A stretch of DNA of 64,000 nucleotides. Source: Silvibacterium bohemicum. GTDB taxonomy: Bacteria > Acidobacteriota > Terriglobia > Terriglobales > Acidobacteriaceae. The position numbers and the translations under genes were made by a program. Below are positions 52,886 through 62,957 of the stretch, one piece after another. The notes under the pieces are model-generated. The model ran no database searches. It was not told the origin of the DNA and saw only the letters and a program-made list of their open reading frames with translations. Every line of letters begins with the position of its first letter. The stretch's first letter is position 1. The stretch is from contig NZ_LBHJ01000001.1 in NCBI RefSeq assembly GCF_001006305.1, positions 868,001 to 932,000 on the forward strand, given 5' to 3'.

Positions 52886-55800
52886 ATGATCCATTCGCGC
52901 GCAAAGGGCCTCATCCTGGCGCTTGTTTCGATTCTGTTCGTAGCGAGCTTTTCGTCGAAGCCTGCGTTATCTCAGATCGATACCGGTGGAATCGCCGGCG
53001 TTGTGAAAGATACCTCGGGAGCTGTTGTCAGCGATGCAGAGATTACGCTGAAGAACGATCTCACCGGGATCAGCTCGAATAGCAAATCCACATCGGTCGG
53101 GACATACGCTTTTACGGGAGTGAATCCAGGCACATATACTCTTACGATTTCGCTTACCGGATTCGAGACGCGAATCGTTCATGGTATCGAAGTGCACGTA
53201 CAACAGACTGCGGCGATTGATGTCTCATTGGCGCCCGGCAATGTGCAGCAGGAAGTTACGGTCACCGCGGCATCTCCGCTGCTGCAGACCGCAGACGCAT
53301 CTCTGGGACAGACGATCGGACATAAGATCATCAACGACCTGCCACTCGAGACGCGCAACTGGGGCTCTTTAGGGCAGCTGGCTGCCGGTGTAGCGACGGC
53401 TCCGATTGGGCAAAATGGTGGAACCCCGGAGAACGCCTTTTATTCCGTCAATGGCGTGCAGCTTTATCAGAATGACTTCCGTCTGGACGGCATCAACAAC
53501 AACATTGAATTCTTTGGCGGCAGTTCGGTAGGGACCGACGCCACCATCACTCCTCCTCCCGATGCGGTGCAGGAATTCAAGCTGCAGAGCGGCGACTACA
53601 GCGCGGAGTTCGGGCACTCGACCGGAGGAGTCATTAACGCTGTCCTGCGTTCCGGAACCAATGAATTGCACGGCGATCTGTGGGAATATGTTCGTAACGA
53701 CGCCTTCAACGCCAACGACTACTTCTCCGATCAGGAGGGTAAGCCGAAGGCCGAATACCGCCAGAATCAGTTCGGAGGAACGGTTGGCGGCCCGGCGTTT
53801 TTGCCCAAGCTCTACGACGGAAGAAACAAAACTTTCTTCTTCTTCGACTATCAGGGCACGCGCATCGTTACTCCGGCGCAGGCAACGAGCACGGTTCCTA
53901 CTGTAGGCATGTCGAGCAGCGGCTTCAGCAACCTGCAGGACCTCATCACATACAACAGTGGAACATCTGTTGATGGTCTGGGTCGAAAGTTCTCGCATGG
54001 TACGGTGCTCGATCCTGCAACGACGCGTCAGGTGCAGCCCGGACAGGTGGATCCTGTGACCGGTCTACAAAACACAGCCAGCAGCGCCGTCTTCGTGCGT
54101 GATCCTTTTTATAGCGGCGGCAGCGTCGCCGGGATCAAAGACTTTACCAGCTTAGCGGGACAGCTTAACCAGATTCCCGGAAACCGGCTCGATCCGAACG
54201 CCGTCAAGCTGCTGGATCTCTACCCCACGCCCACGACTCTTGGGAAGCTCTCGAACAACTTCCTCAACAATCCGAAGTCGAGCACGACCATCAATGCATA
54301 CGACCTTCGTATCGATGAGAACATTGGCTCCAAGGACACGATTTTCGGAGTGTGGGACAAGAGCTACTACACAGCGTTTGCTCCGGGAGCATTACCCGGG
54401 CAGAACGATCAGAATGATGCCTTTCCCTCCTATGCAATCGCCGGCGGTTACACTCATGTCTTCACTCCCACCTTTTCCAATGAGCTGCACGTGGGCTTCG
54501 GGCACAGCGATAAAGATCAAAGACTGGCGACCGAGAACACGAACGGCATCCCCGCGCAGTATGGCATTCAAGGTATACCGCAGGTGGCGGGTAACGGCGG
54601 CTTACCTACATTCAACATCAGCGGCTTGACCGGCCTCGGCCCGACCGATGACCGGCCCACGATCCAGAGTGTTTGGGATCTGGAAGTCACGGACAATGTG
54701 ACCAAGGAGCTCGGCCATCACACGTTCAAGACCGGAGTTCAGGTCGATGACCTCGAAGGCGACATCATGCAGCCGCCGGCTCCCCGGGGCCTGTTTACCT
54801 TCAACGGGCAGTTCACTGACATTCCCAATCAGAATCAAAGTCTGAACGGGATCGCAGATCTCCTGCTGACACCCACTGCCTCCACGGTTGGCGGCGTCAA
54901 TGGTGTGGGCGGCCTTCAGAGTCTCTCCGGTTCGAACTTCGCGGGCACTGACTATCATCGTTATTACACCGGAGCGTACTTCCAGGACGATTGGCGGGTC
55001 ACACCGTCGCTCACCCTTAACCTGGGACTGCGTTGGGACTACTTCACGCCATACTCAGAGACCAACGGACGGCAGGCGAACTTCCTTCCTGTGGGTGGAA
55101 ACGGGCCGACAGGAACTCTGTTGATCTCGCAGGAGGGCTGTAACGTTCCGCGATCTGCGACGTTCAATGCGCTGCTGAGCGCGAGCAACATCAGTGTCGA
55201 CTGCGTTTCGAGCAAGACTCTCGGAGACGCGCAGAAGACGAATTTCGGACCCAGACTGGGCTTTGCCTATCGGGTGACTCCATCCTTTGTTGTGCGCGGA
55301 GGATATGGAATCTCCTATGGTGCACTGGGGAATCTTGGTTACGGCGGAACGTTGGGAACGAACTACCCGTTCATCTACACGATCACGAAAAACGCTCCGA
55401 ACTCGCAGGCTCCTCTTCAGCTCTCCAATGGTCAGACGGCGACGATCGAGAACACCTTCACCACCATCAACCTTTCGGATCCGACCCAGGTTAACGGCGC
55501 GGGAGTCAATCTATACGGGCGCCAGTTTAACTATCAAACCCCTTACGTCCAGACATTCAACCTGACCACGCAGGATCAATTCACCAGGCATGATTCGGTG
55601 CAGGTGGCCTATGTCGGAACCGTGGGCCGTCACCTCGATGTTCTGGGAGTGAATAACTCGCCGTCGCAGATTCTTCCCGTCGGCACCAACATCTCTCAAA
55701 TTCCTTCGGCCAGCAACGGCAATCAGAGCTTCGTTCCGTTTCCTAACTTCGCGCCGAATGCAATTTATGAGACTACGAATGCGGCGAGCTCCTACAGCTC

Positions 55801-56542
55801 GATGCAGTCGACCTATCAGCATCAGACCAGCTTCGGTTTAGAGCTGCTCGCGAACTATACCTGGAGCAAGTGCTTCAGCAATCAGCGAACCCAGGGTACG
55901 GCGACTTCGGCTTACAGAGCGCAGTGGCTCCCCGGGTTCGGAATCTCCGGAGATTACGGTCTCTGTGATACGGACGCGACGAATGTCGCTCATATCTCGG
56001 GAACGTATGCTCTACCGATCGGCCGCCAACGTCAGTTCTTCGGTAGCGCGAACCGAGTCACCGATGCGTTCATCGGTGGTTGGGCGGCGAACTACATCTA
56101 CACCTATCAGAGCGGTCAGCCCTTGACGATCAGCTGCGCCACGGCGACGACTTCAGACTTCGGCTGTTTCGCTCCCGTGGCCACCGGGCAAAGCCTCTAT
56201 GCTCCGTCGCGTAATCCAACCCAGTGGCTGAATCCAAATGCATTCATCCAGCCTGCAGCTGCCACGCAGATCGGTCAAAGCGACATATCCGTGCTCGGCG
56301 GACTTCCTCAGCAGGCGCGCGGCCCGAGCTGGTACAACCTCGATGCCTCGGTCTTCAAAAACTTTGAGATTAAGGACTCGACCAGTCTGCAGTTCCGCGC
56401 CGAATCCTTCAACACGCTCAACAACCCGCAGTTTGCTCAGCCCGGCAACCTGAATTATCTAAACCCCAAGGACTTCAGCTCGATCACGGCACTCAGAAAT
56501 ACGCCGCGCCTGCTGCAACTCGCCCTGAAGCTCTCGTTCTAA
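52886..56542 (+). CDS. Second Oar-like TonB-dependent receptor
   Basis: The 1218-residue protein has a signal peptide (GLILALVSILFVASFSSKPALS), a carboxypeptidase-regulatory domain (GGIAGVVKDTSGAVVSDAEITLKN, GTYAFTGVNPGTYTLTISLTGF), a plug (DAVQEFKLQSGDYSAEFGHSTGG) and a barrel ending LQLALKLSF. The ATG at 52886 follows GGGGAGGGAAG. It differs from its neighbour in length and loops, so the two are not recent duplicates. An ECF sigma and a membrane anti-sigma-like gene lie immediately downstream, making a regulated uptake unit plausible. It has no STN signalling domain. Confidence 0.93.
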   Translation: MIHSRAKGLILALVSILFVASFSSKPALSQIDTGGIAGVVKDTSGAVVSDAEITLKNDLTGISSNSKSTSVGTYAFTGVNPGTYTLTISLTGFETRIVHGIEVHVQQTAAIDVSLAPGNVQQEVTVTAASPLLQTADASLGQTIGHKIINDLPLETRNWGSLGQLAAGVATAPIGQNGGTPENAFYSVNGVQLYQNDFRLDGINNNIEFFGGSSVGTDATITPPPDAVQEFKLQSGDYSAEFGHSTGGVINAVLRSGTNELHGDLWEYVRNDAFNANDYFSDQEGKPKAEYRQNQFGGTVGGPAFLPKLYDGRNKTFFFFDYQGTRIVTPAQATSTVPTVGMSSSGFSNLQDLITYNSGTSVDGLGRKFSHGTVLDPATTRQVQPGQVDPVTGLQNTASSAVFVRDPFYSGGSVAGIKDFTSLAGQLNQIPGNRLDPNAVKLLDLYPTPTTLGKLSNNFLNNPKSSTTINAYDLRIDENIGSKDTIFGVWDKSYYTAFAPGALPGQNDQNDAFPSYAIAGGYTHVFTPTFSNELHVGFGHSDKDQRLATENTNGIPAQYGIQGIPQVAGNGGLPTFNISGLTGLGPTDDRPTIQSVWDLEVTDNVTKELGHHTFKTGVQVDDLEGDIMQPPAPRGLFTFNGQFTDIPNQNQSLNGIADLLLTPTASTVGGVNGVGGLQSLSGSNFAGTDYHRYYTGAYFQDDWRVTPSLTLNLGLRWDYFTPYSETNGRQANFLPVGGNGPTGTLLISQEGCNVPRSATFNALLSASNISVDCVSSKTLGDAQKTNFGPRLGFAYRVTPSFVVRGGYGISYGALGNLGYGGTLGTNYPFIYTITKNAPNSQAPLQLSNGQTATIENTFTTINLSDPTQVNGAGVNLYGRQFNYQTPYVQTFNLTTQDQFTRHDSVQVAYVGTVGRHLDVLGVNNSPSQILPVGTNISQIPSASNGNQSFVPFPNFAPNAIYETTNAASSYSSMQSTYQHQTSFGLELLANYTWSKCFSNQRTQGTATSAYRAQWLPGFGISGDYGLCDTDATNVAHISGTYALPIGRQRQFFGSANRVTDAFIGGWAANYIYTYQSGQPLTISCATATTSDFGCFAPVATGQSLYAPSRNPTQWLNPNAFIQPAAATQIGQSDISVLGGLPQQARGPSWYNLDASVFKNFEIKDSTSLQFRAESFNTLNNPQFAQPGNLNYLNPKDFSSITALRNTPRLLQLALKLSF

Positions 56543-56777
56543 AGATTTGCGGTAAAACAATAGCGGTGGACGTGTCTCCGGAGTGAATGCTGAAGGCGCG
56601 TCCACTCAATCTCACAATTCGTTCTCGCCGTGGATTAAATTTCAGTGAACAACGCCATCGCCGAAATCGTGTTCTGCTTCGCGCGATAACATGAGTACAG
56701 TACCGTTCCGATTTCGGATCAAAACTTTCAACTGCTCGATAGCGCCCTCGAACAAGCCGGTAAAGACATTTTTGTTC

Positions 56778-57371
56778 ATGGAATCCAGGACCACGAACCC
56801 CCAAAGTGACTGCATTGCTGCAGCGGAACATCTTGCTTCGCAAGATGGTTCGGGAGTGCTCGTCCTGGAGGACGTGGCGGAGTTCTACGCATCCCGGCGG
56901 CAGAGTCTGTTCGGACAGGCCTTTGCCATGGTCCGGAACCGCGCTCTTGCAGAAGACCTGACGCAGGAGGCCTTTGCCAAACTGATCGTCGAGGTCAAGG
57001 GCGGCGGCCGTATTCAGAGCGCGGTGAGGTGGACCAGCACGGTGCTCCGCAACCTTGCCCTCAACCATCTTGAACACCGTAAAGTCTCTCTCCGCATCGT
57101 TGAGCCCGACTCGCAGGCTCAGATCGATATCGCTCCGGACGATACGCCTTCGGCAGAGCAGGTATATATTGCGAAAGAATCGCGAATGCGAATGCAGCGC
57201 GTTTTATCTATCCTGGAGCCGCTGGAGCGAGAGTGCGTTTTGATGTTTGCAGAAGGCCACAGTTACAAAGAAATCGCTTCTCAGAAAGATTTGACCTACG
57301 GGGTCGCAGTGGATGTGGTTCGCCGGTCTCTCAGGAAACTACGTAAAAGGATTCCGGCGATCCAAGGATAG
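56778..57371 (+). CDS. ECF-type sigma-70 factor
   Basis: The 197-residue protein has region 2 (LFGQAFAMVRNRALAEDLTQEAFAKLI) and region 4 (LEPLERECVLMFAEGHSYKEIASQKDLTYGVAVDVVRRSLRKLRKRI). Region 3 is missing, as usual for ECF factors. An in-frame ATG at 56691 would add 29 residues without family similarity, so the start at 56778 is preferred. It probably directs transcription of envelope genes including the upstream receptor, under control of the zinc-finger protein 6 bp downstream. Confidence 0.9.
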   Translation: MESRTTNPQSDCIAAAEHLASQDGSGVLVLEDVAEFYASRRQSLFGQAFAMVRNRALAEDLTQEAFAKLIVEVKGGGRIQSAVRWTSTVLRNLALNHLEHRKVSLRIVEPDSQAQIDIAPDDTPSAEQVYIAKESRMRMQRVLSILEPLERECVLMFAEGHSYKEIASQKDLTYGVAVDVVRRSLRKLRKRIPAIQG

Positions 57372-57377
57372 ACACCC

Positions 57378-58832
57378 ATGCCCTTTAAACATCATCCATC
57401 CGAAGCATCGATCCTTTCGGTACTCAACGGGACAGTTAACGAAGCCGAAAAGAGATTGGTCTCGGAGCACATTGCTATATGCCCCCGATGCAGCGCTGTC
57501 TCCCGGCGTCACGGCTCACTTCTTCAGGAATTAGTGGCGTACAGCCGGCTCGCTTCCCAATCGAAGGAAACGCAAATACATTTTTCTAAGCGCATTGCTC
57601 CGAAGACGATTGCATTCAGGAGTGTGGCTGGAGCGATTGCCGCTGCGTTGCTCATCATGATCTTCGCGTGGCCGAAGCACATCCAGACCGTCAGTGCCGC
57701 GGAACTTCTCTCACGCGCGGAGGCGGCGCAGGAGGACACCAGAGCAGGCCAACACTCCTACAGGCTGAATGTGGGAGCGTCCACCTGCTCCACTACGGAC
57801 GCGAGCTGGTCGCAGCCGACCGATTCGGACTCGGATCTCTGTGGCCGCGTGCGTGTTCAACTGCTGAAGGCGCACTGGGATGACCGACGGATGTTGTCAG
57901 CGCGAAGCTACCGGCAATGGCATGATTCGCTCTCGCGGCGCAGAGATTCTGTCCTGCATCAGGAGCCGTATTGGACGATCAAGACCGATACCGATCAGGG
58001 GCTTCTCCGTTCGGCGAGTCTAAGCGTCCGCTCCTCCGACTATCGTCCGGTTGGGCTGACGCTTGAATTTGCCGGGCTGGAGCGGGTTTCTGTGATTGAG
58101 AGTGAACCTGCAGCGGAACGGCGTGTGTACGTGCCTTCCCGAGAGCCGGAAACAACGGTGAAAGGCGAAAGCGTGCAGGATGTCGATCCAGCAGAGGACG
58201 CAATCGAAGCGCAAGCCTGGAAGCTGTTGCGCTCCGTAGGCGGCGACTCTGGATGGGAGGCGACGATCACTCGAAAAGGATCGGAGGTTCGCGTCGTGGG
58301 TTTCATCGATGACGCTTCGCGCAAAGAGAAGTTCGAAGAGGCCTTCGCCCAGCTGCAGGGAGTGAGCACCGATCTCGAGCGTCCAGAGGCGCTCCCCAAG
58401 AGGGGCCACAGCGGCGAAGGACAGCCGCTGGCGGAAATGACATTGGAGCGGTTGATTCCGGATTCCCATCAAAGAGGCGAACGAGTCACCGAGATAGCTG
58501 ATGCCTCGCGGGCAGTTGTCGGGAAGGCATTCTTTTGTGATCAGCTTATTGCGCGACGCAATGCCTTTCAGGACAGCCCTGCAGCGCACACGCTCACTCC
58601 TCTAATCGCTGAGGAACGAGCTGATCTTTTTGCGGCGACTGCACGGTTGTCGGGTCTGCTGGAGCCTTTGCTGGAGCCGGTGCAAAACAACATCTCCCAT
58701 GTGCCGTTGAGCTATTCACAGGCCAGGCAGCTCGACACGGCGATTTTATCGCTGGTCAACGCTGCGCCCCAGCAGACGGCAAGCCTTGAGGAGACGCAAG
58801 AACACATACGCTCGCTGCTATCGAAGAAGTAA
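57378..58832 (+). CDS. Membrane anti-sigma factor-like protein with zinc-finger head
   Basis: The 484-residue protein has an N-terminal zf-HC2-like anti-sigma head with H31-x3-C35-x2-C38 (SEHIAICPRCSA), one TM at ~83-98 (VAGAIAAALLIMIFAW) and a ~380-residue extracytoplasmic region with no recognised fold. The head should hold the ECF sigma at the membrane, and the outer part would sense a signal. It lies six bases after the sigma gene. The extracytoplasmic part is far larger than in simple zf-HC2 anti-sigmas. A long helical segment near 400-484 ends the protein. Confidence 0.82.
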   Translation: MPFKHHPSEASILSVLNGTVNEAEKRLVSEHIAICPRCSAVSRRHGSLLQELVAYSRLASQSKETQIHFSKRIAPKTIAFRSVAGAIAAALLIMIFAWPKHIQTVSAAELLSRAEAAQEDTRAGQHSYRLNVGASTCSTTDASWSQPTDSDSDLCGRVRVQLLKAHWDDRRMLSARSYRQWHDSLSRRRDSVLHQEPYWTIKTDTDQGLLRSASLSVRSSDYRPVGLTLEFAGLERVSVIESEPAAERRVYVPSREPETTVKGESVQDVDPAEDAIEAQAWKLLRSVGGDSGWEATITRKGSEVRVVGFIDDASRKEKFEEAFAQLQGVSTDLERPEALPKRGHSGEGQPLAEMTLERLIPDSHQRGERVTEIADASRAVVGKAFFCDQLIARRNAFQDSPAAHTLTPLIAEERADLFAATARLSGLLEPLLEPVQNNISHVPLSYSQARQLDTAILSLVNAAPQQTASLEETQEHIRSLLSKK

Positions 58833-58959
58833 ATTCACGCGTCGTTGACAACTCTCACATCCTCTCTTTGTCTTCTTTATGGGGCTATGCGGTTCCTGCA
58901 TCCGTTATTGCGGAGCAAACAGGAACCAAAAGGAAGCATTGTCCTCCAGGAGATTCCGG

Positions 58960-60492
58960 ATGGTAAGTGTTGGGGTGATTTTGTCTGCGCCGCGCCGCGG
59001 TTCGGCAAGGCTTTGCTGGGTGATTACCGGTTGCGTTCTGCTTCTATCATCGTTCGCGGGTGTTTGCGGACATGCCCAGCAGAGAAAGCCCGATCTGGTT
59101 TTACGCGGAACGGTGACCTATGCCAATCGGCAGACTTATCTCGAGCTGCCTTTTGCAGTTGGCAAGGACGTATCCCGAATCTCCGTAGAGCTCTCGTATA
59201 CGGAGCACGATAAGCACACCAACATAGATCTCGGCGTCTTCGATCCTCAGAGGTTTCGCGGTTGGAGCGGCGGAAACAAAAGCTTCTTCACCATCTCCGA
59301 GACCGATGCCACTCCCTCTTATCTGCCGGGTGTCGTTGTCCCTGGAAAGTGGAAGCTAATCCTTGGTGTTCCGAACATCGAAGAAGGCGTGCGCTCCGAC
59401 TATGAAGCGAAGATCTATTTCTCGCATCGGAAGGATGTCCTCGAAGGATCAACCTTCAGCCAGAAGCCATTGCGCGAAGGGGCTGCATGGTATCGAGGAG
59501 ACCTGCACATGCACAATGCGCACAGCGATGGCTCGTGCCTCAGCCAGTCCGGTCAGAAGGTGCCGTGCCCGCTCTACAAGACAGTTGAAGACGCGGCAAA
59601 TAGAAAGCTGGACTTCATCGCCATCACCGATCACAACACGATGTCGCAATACAACGATATGCGGGAGCTGCAGCCGTATTTCGATAAGCTTCTGCTCATG
59701 CCGGGCCGGGAGGTCACAACCTTTGACGGGCACGCCAATGTTTTCGGTACGACTGAGTTTATCGACTTCCGGCTGACCAGCCCGCATGTACCCACGGTGA
59801 ACGATCTCCTCAAGCAGGTCGAGGAGGTTCACGGCCTTATCTCCATCAATCATCCTGGCTCGCCCTCGGGTGCTGCCTGCATGGGGTGCGGATGGACCGC
59901 TCCCGACACCGACTACAGCCGCGTCAATGCAATCGAAGCTATCAATGGCGGATCACTTGACGGACCGCGGTCCGGTATTCCGTTCTGGCAGGACAAGTTG
60001 AATAAGGGCTTCCGGCTTACTGCAATCGGAGGCAGCGATAACCACGACGCCGATTACGGTCCCAGCATACGCTCGGCGGTTGGACATCCAACTACCGTGG
60101 TCTACGCTCCCAACCTTACGGAAGAGGCGATCCTGAATGGCATCCGCGCCGGTCACGCCTTCGTCGATATCGTGGGAACCTCAGACCGTACCCTCGAACT
60201 CACCGCGAGCGCCGGCACTACGACCGCTTCGATGGGCGATGTTCTTGCATCGCCTGCTGGTCAACAGATCCACTTCACCGTCAAGATGCTCGCCCTTGAA
60301 AACGAGCATGCTGAAGTTATCCTCGATGGGGATCTCACTACTCTCGTCGATGCTTCTCCGGCGCAGGCGACAGAAGAGACACGTAGCTTTGACTATCAGA
60401 GCGACGGAAAGCGTCACTGGCTTCGTGTGAATATCCGATCGGCGGATGGATCTTTGCTGTTAGTTGGAAATCCTATCTACCTTAACTTTTAA
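58960..60492 (+). CDS. Secreted PHP-domain metallohydrolase (CehA/McbA-like)
   Basis: The ~510-residue protein has a signal peptide (VITGCVLLLSSFAGVCGHAQ), a beta-sandwich front part and a PHP metal site: GDLHMHNAHSDGS, FIAITDHNTMSQ, GREVT, ISINHPGSPSG and GGSDNHDAD. His/Asp ligands for a trinuclear metal centre are present. A beta-rich domain follows (VGTSDRTLELTASAGTTTASMGDVL). The ATG at 58960 follows AGGAG. Family members cleave phosphodiesters or amide/ester bonds; the substrate is unknown. A strong terminator lies 30 bp after the stop. Confidence 0.9.
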   Translation: MVSVGVILSAPRRGSARLCWVITGCVLLLSSFAGVCGHAQQRKPDLVLRGTVTYANRQTYLELPFAVGKDVSRISVELSYTEHDKHTNIDLGVFDPQRFRGWSGGNKSFFTISETDATPSYLPGVVVPGKWKLILGVPNIEEGVRSDYEAKIYFSHRKDVLEGSTFSQKPLREGAAWYRGDLHMHNAHSDGSCLSQSGQKVPCPLYKTVEDAANRKLDFIAITDHNTMSQYNDMRELQPYFDKLLLMPGREVTTFDGHANVFGTTEFIDFRLTSPHVPTVNDLLKQVEEVHGLISINHPGSPSGAACMGCGWTAPDTDYSRVNAIEAINGGSLDGPRSGIPFWQDKLNKGFRLTAIGGSDNHDADYGPSIRSAVGHPTTVVYAPNLTEEAILNGIRAGHAFVDIVGTSDRTLELTASAGTTTASMGDVLASPAGQQIHFTVKMLALENEHAEVILDGDLTTLVDASPAQATEETRSFDYQSDGKRHWLRVNIRSADGSLLLVGNPIYLNF

Positions 60493-60521
60493 GATAGAAC
60501 CGCTCGTCATTCTTACGCAGC

Positions 60522-60560
60522 AAAAGGCCGGCCAGGATTGATAATCCCGGCCGGCCTTTT
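60522..60560. terminator. Strong bidirectional terminator
   Basis: AAAAGGCCGGCC and GGCCGGCCTTTT form perfect 12-bp arms; the loop side adds GGATT/AATCC after one A-C mismatch. T-rich tails serve both directions. It separates the convergent PHP and phosphoesterase genes. Confidence 0.88.
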
Positions 60561-60590
60561 GTTGTTAGGGTCTGCTTTTTTATAGCTGCT

Positions 60591-62957
60591 TTACTTTGCG
60601 ACGTAGGTAAGAGCGTAGTTGGTTTTGACCGGCAACGCCGTAGCCGAAGTTACTTCAGCCGTCGCGTCGAAGGTAAAGAAGCCACGACCGGGATTCGCCA
60701 CGACCGGAATCTCAATCTTCTGCTCCGAGCCTTCAGCGACGCGGCCTACGGTAAGGATGACCTCGTTGCCATTGACTGTCACGGTGTTGCCCGGAATTCC
60801 AGCAAAGGTTACATACTGCGGGACGCGGAAGCGAACCTGTGTTCCGTTCAGCGAGTATTGCGAGCTGTTGCGGATGGAGATGGTGTAGTTGAAAGCCTGT
60901 CCCGCTTTGATCTGGCTAGGAGCGGAGATCTTCGCCGAGACGGAGCCGAAGACTTCAGGCTTGGTGATGGTCCACTTGTCGAGCAGTGCCGACGGACCGT
61001 TGGCCGGAGCGGAGATAACCTGTCCGGTTGCGGGATCGACCTGGGTGTCGGGGATGGGATCATTCAATGCTTCTCCGTTGATATCCGTTCCGTAAGGCGC
61101 AGGATCGGCGGAGGTCGCAGACGAAGTCGGAAGCAAGGGCTCGCTGATTTGATAAAGCGTCAGCTTGTTGTGATCGACCAGGACATCGCCGAAGGAGAAG
61201 ATCTTCGACTTCAACTTCGCTGTGATCTTCGTTCCCTGTCCGGCATTGGGGAAGAAGTTGATCATCTCAGGATTGGTGAGGTTGGTATCGAGCCACGATG
61301 CAGGGCCCTGGGGAACGGTGAGGCCCGGCTCGTCGACAAAGGTGCCGGTCGCCGAGTCGTCCTGGTCGAGACCGACACCGCTGCCGCGCGGCGGAGCATA
61401 GTCGCCGTCGAAGTCACGATTGCCGCCCGCGCCTTCGATCAGATACAGGACGCCATCGGGAACGGTGTCGGAGATGCCATTGAACTTCTGATCCACGTAG
61501 ACCGCAGGCGAGCCGGCCAGTGTAGTGGGAGTGGAAGCAGTGCGGGCCGTTGCGCGGATGGGCAGCGAGCGCTGGTAGTTGTGGTCATGGCCATTGAAGA
61601 CGATGTTGACGCCATGGTCTTCAAGAAGCTTGGCCACTGCGCGCATCTGGTTGTTGACGATGGTGGCGTCGCCCGAGGTGAAGGCCGGCTGATGGTAGAC
61701 GACGATCTTCCAGGGCTGCTTGGTGGAATCGAGATCGTTGATAACCCACTGGCCGAGCGGTGTCGGATAGGCGACGAAGGTCGGCGGCGGCGTGTTGAAG
61801 GCATTTCCGCCGGGCGAGTTGTCGTCGAAGAGGTGCGGATTCGCATCCAGGAAGAGTACGTGCGCATTGCCGTAGTCGAACGAGAAGTTGCTCTGGTGAT
61901 CGATCTGAACCGAAGGACCCTTGCCCGTATCGACCTTCGTCGAGTTCCGGAATGCGGTGATCGCTGCGGGCGAGGTGAAGCTCTGTCCCTGATAGCTGAA
62001 GGTAAAGCCGGTGGGCACAGAGGTGGTCACATCCCAATCGTTCTGGATGTCGAATCCCTTGGGACCATTCTGCGGAAAGTAGAAATCGTTGAAGTAGGAG
62101 AGCGCGTCGCCTCCGCTCAGGTTGCCGCTGAAGAGGGGCGCAGAGTTGTCTGCCAGCAGGTTGGCCGAGACGCCGGTGCTGCCCAGGTCATGATTGCCGT
62201 CTGCCGGGAAGAAGAGCTGGCTGCGGATGATAGGCGCGCCGGTCTCGTTGGAGTCCTGGTCGCTGTTGTAGACCGGGAAGAAGAAATCGCGGTAGTTGTC
62301 TTCGGTGCCTTCGTTATAGACGTTGTCGCCGGTATTCAGGATGAAGCCCGACTGCGGCAGATGCGGCACGCCCTTCACGGAGAGATTCGCAACATTGTGA
62401 ATCAGGTGAGCGATGCGCGCTTCATAGTCCACAATGATCGCGGGATCGGAGTTCGGCACGGTCGGAAAGAAACCTTCGTCACCTACTACCACGAAGGAGT
62501 AAACGGGACTCTGTGTGCGGGTGTGGAACGTAGAGGTGAAGCCACCGCCGGGCATGCCGGGACCGGTGACACGATATTGATACTCGGTGTCATAGCGCAG
62601 GCCGCTGAGTACGGCAGTGTAGTTGGAATGCGCCCCATACGCGCCGGGGATAGTTGGCAGCGAAGGATCGGCAGCGAGATAGTTGTCGATCACGCGTGCT
62701 TGGGGAGTGACGTTGCGGCGATCACGCTCGGATGCCTGGAATTCAACCTTGTAGGCCGATGCTTTGGGAGAAGTTTCATCCGTTTGCCAGGCGACGACGA
62801 TCTGATCCGTGGGACCGAACGCGCCGTTATCGCCGAGCTGAAGGTAAGGAGAGAATGTAACCTGCTGGCCGAAAACTGCTGGCGCAAACGCAACACCCGC
62901 TATCAAAGTCAGGGCGCGCAAGGTGGGGGAAAGACCGGTCGTTGCAAACGACTTCAT
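60591..62957 (-). CDS. Secreted metallophosphoesterase (purple-acid-phosphatase-like)
   Basis: The ~788-residue protein has a signal peptide (LRALTLIAGVAFAPAVFG-QQ), an N-terminal fibronectin-like domain (~25-150, GPTDQIVVAWQTDE), and a calcineurin-like core with GDEGFFP, LNTGDNVYNEGT, ADGNHDLG, VVYHQPAFTSGD and NGHDHNYQRS. These supply the metal-binding D, D, N, H, H residues. The C-terminal ~150 residues form Ig-like beta domains (VFGSVSAKISAPSQIKAGQAF). It should hydrolyse phosphomonoesters outside the inner membrane. The ATG at 62957 follows CAAGGAGATCCGC. Loss of phosphate is the obvious regulator but no Pho box was identified. Confidence 0.92.
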   Translation of the reverse strand: MKSFATTGLSPTLRALTLIAGVAFAPAVFGQQVTFSPYLQLGDNGAFGPTDQIVVAWQTDETSPKASAYKVEFQASERDRRNVTPQARVIDNYLAADPSLPTIPGAYGAHSNYTAVLSGLRYDTEYQYRVTGPGMPGGGFTSTFHTRTQSPVYSFVVVGDEGFFPTVPNSDPAIIVDYEARIAHLIHNVANLSVKGVPHLPQSGFILNTGDNVYNEGTEDNYRDFFFPVYNSDQDSNETGAPIIRSQLFFPADGNHDLGSTGVSANLLADNSAPLFSGNLSGGDALSYFNDFYFPQNGPKGFDIQNDWDVTTSVPTGFTFSYQGQSFTSPAAITAFRNSTKVDTGKGPSVQIDHQSNFSFDYGNAHVLFLDANPHLFDDNSPGGNAFNTPPPTFVAYPTPLGQWVINDLDSTKQPWKIVVYHQPAFTSGDATIVNNQMRAVAKLLEDHGVNIVFNGHDHNYQRSLPIRATARTASTPTTLAGSPAVYVDQKFNGISDTVPDGVLYLIEGAGGNRDFDGDYAPPRGSGVGLDQDDSATGTFVDEPGLTVPQGPASWLDTNLTNPEMINFFPNAGQGTKITAKLKSKIFSFGDVLVDHNKLTLYQISEPLLPTSSATSADPAPYGTDINGEALNDPIPDTQVDPATGQVISAPANGPSALLDKWTITKPEVFGSVSAKISAPSQIKAGQAFNYTISIRNSSQYSLNGTQVRFRVPQYVTFAGIPGNTVTVNGNEVILTVGRVAEGSEQKIEIPVVANPGRGFFTFDATAEVTSATALPVKTNYALTYVAK

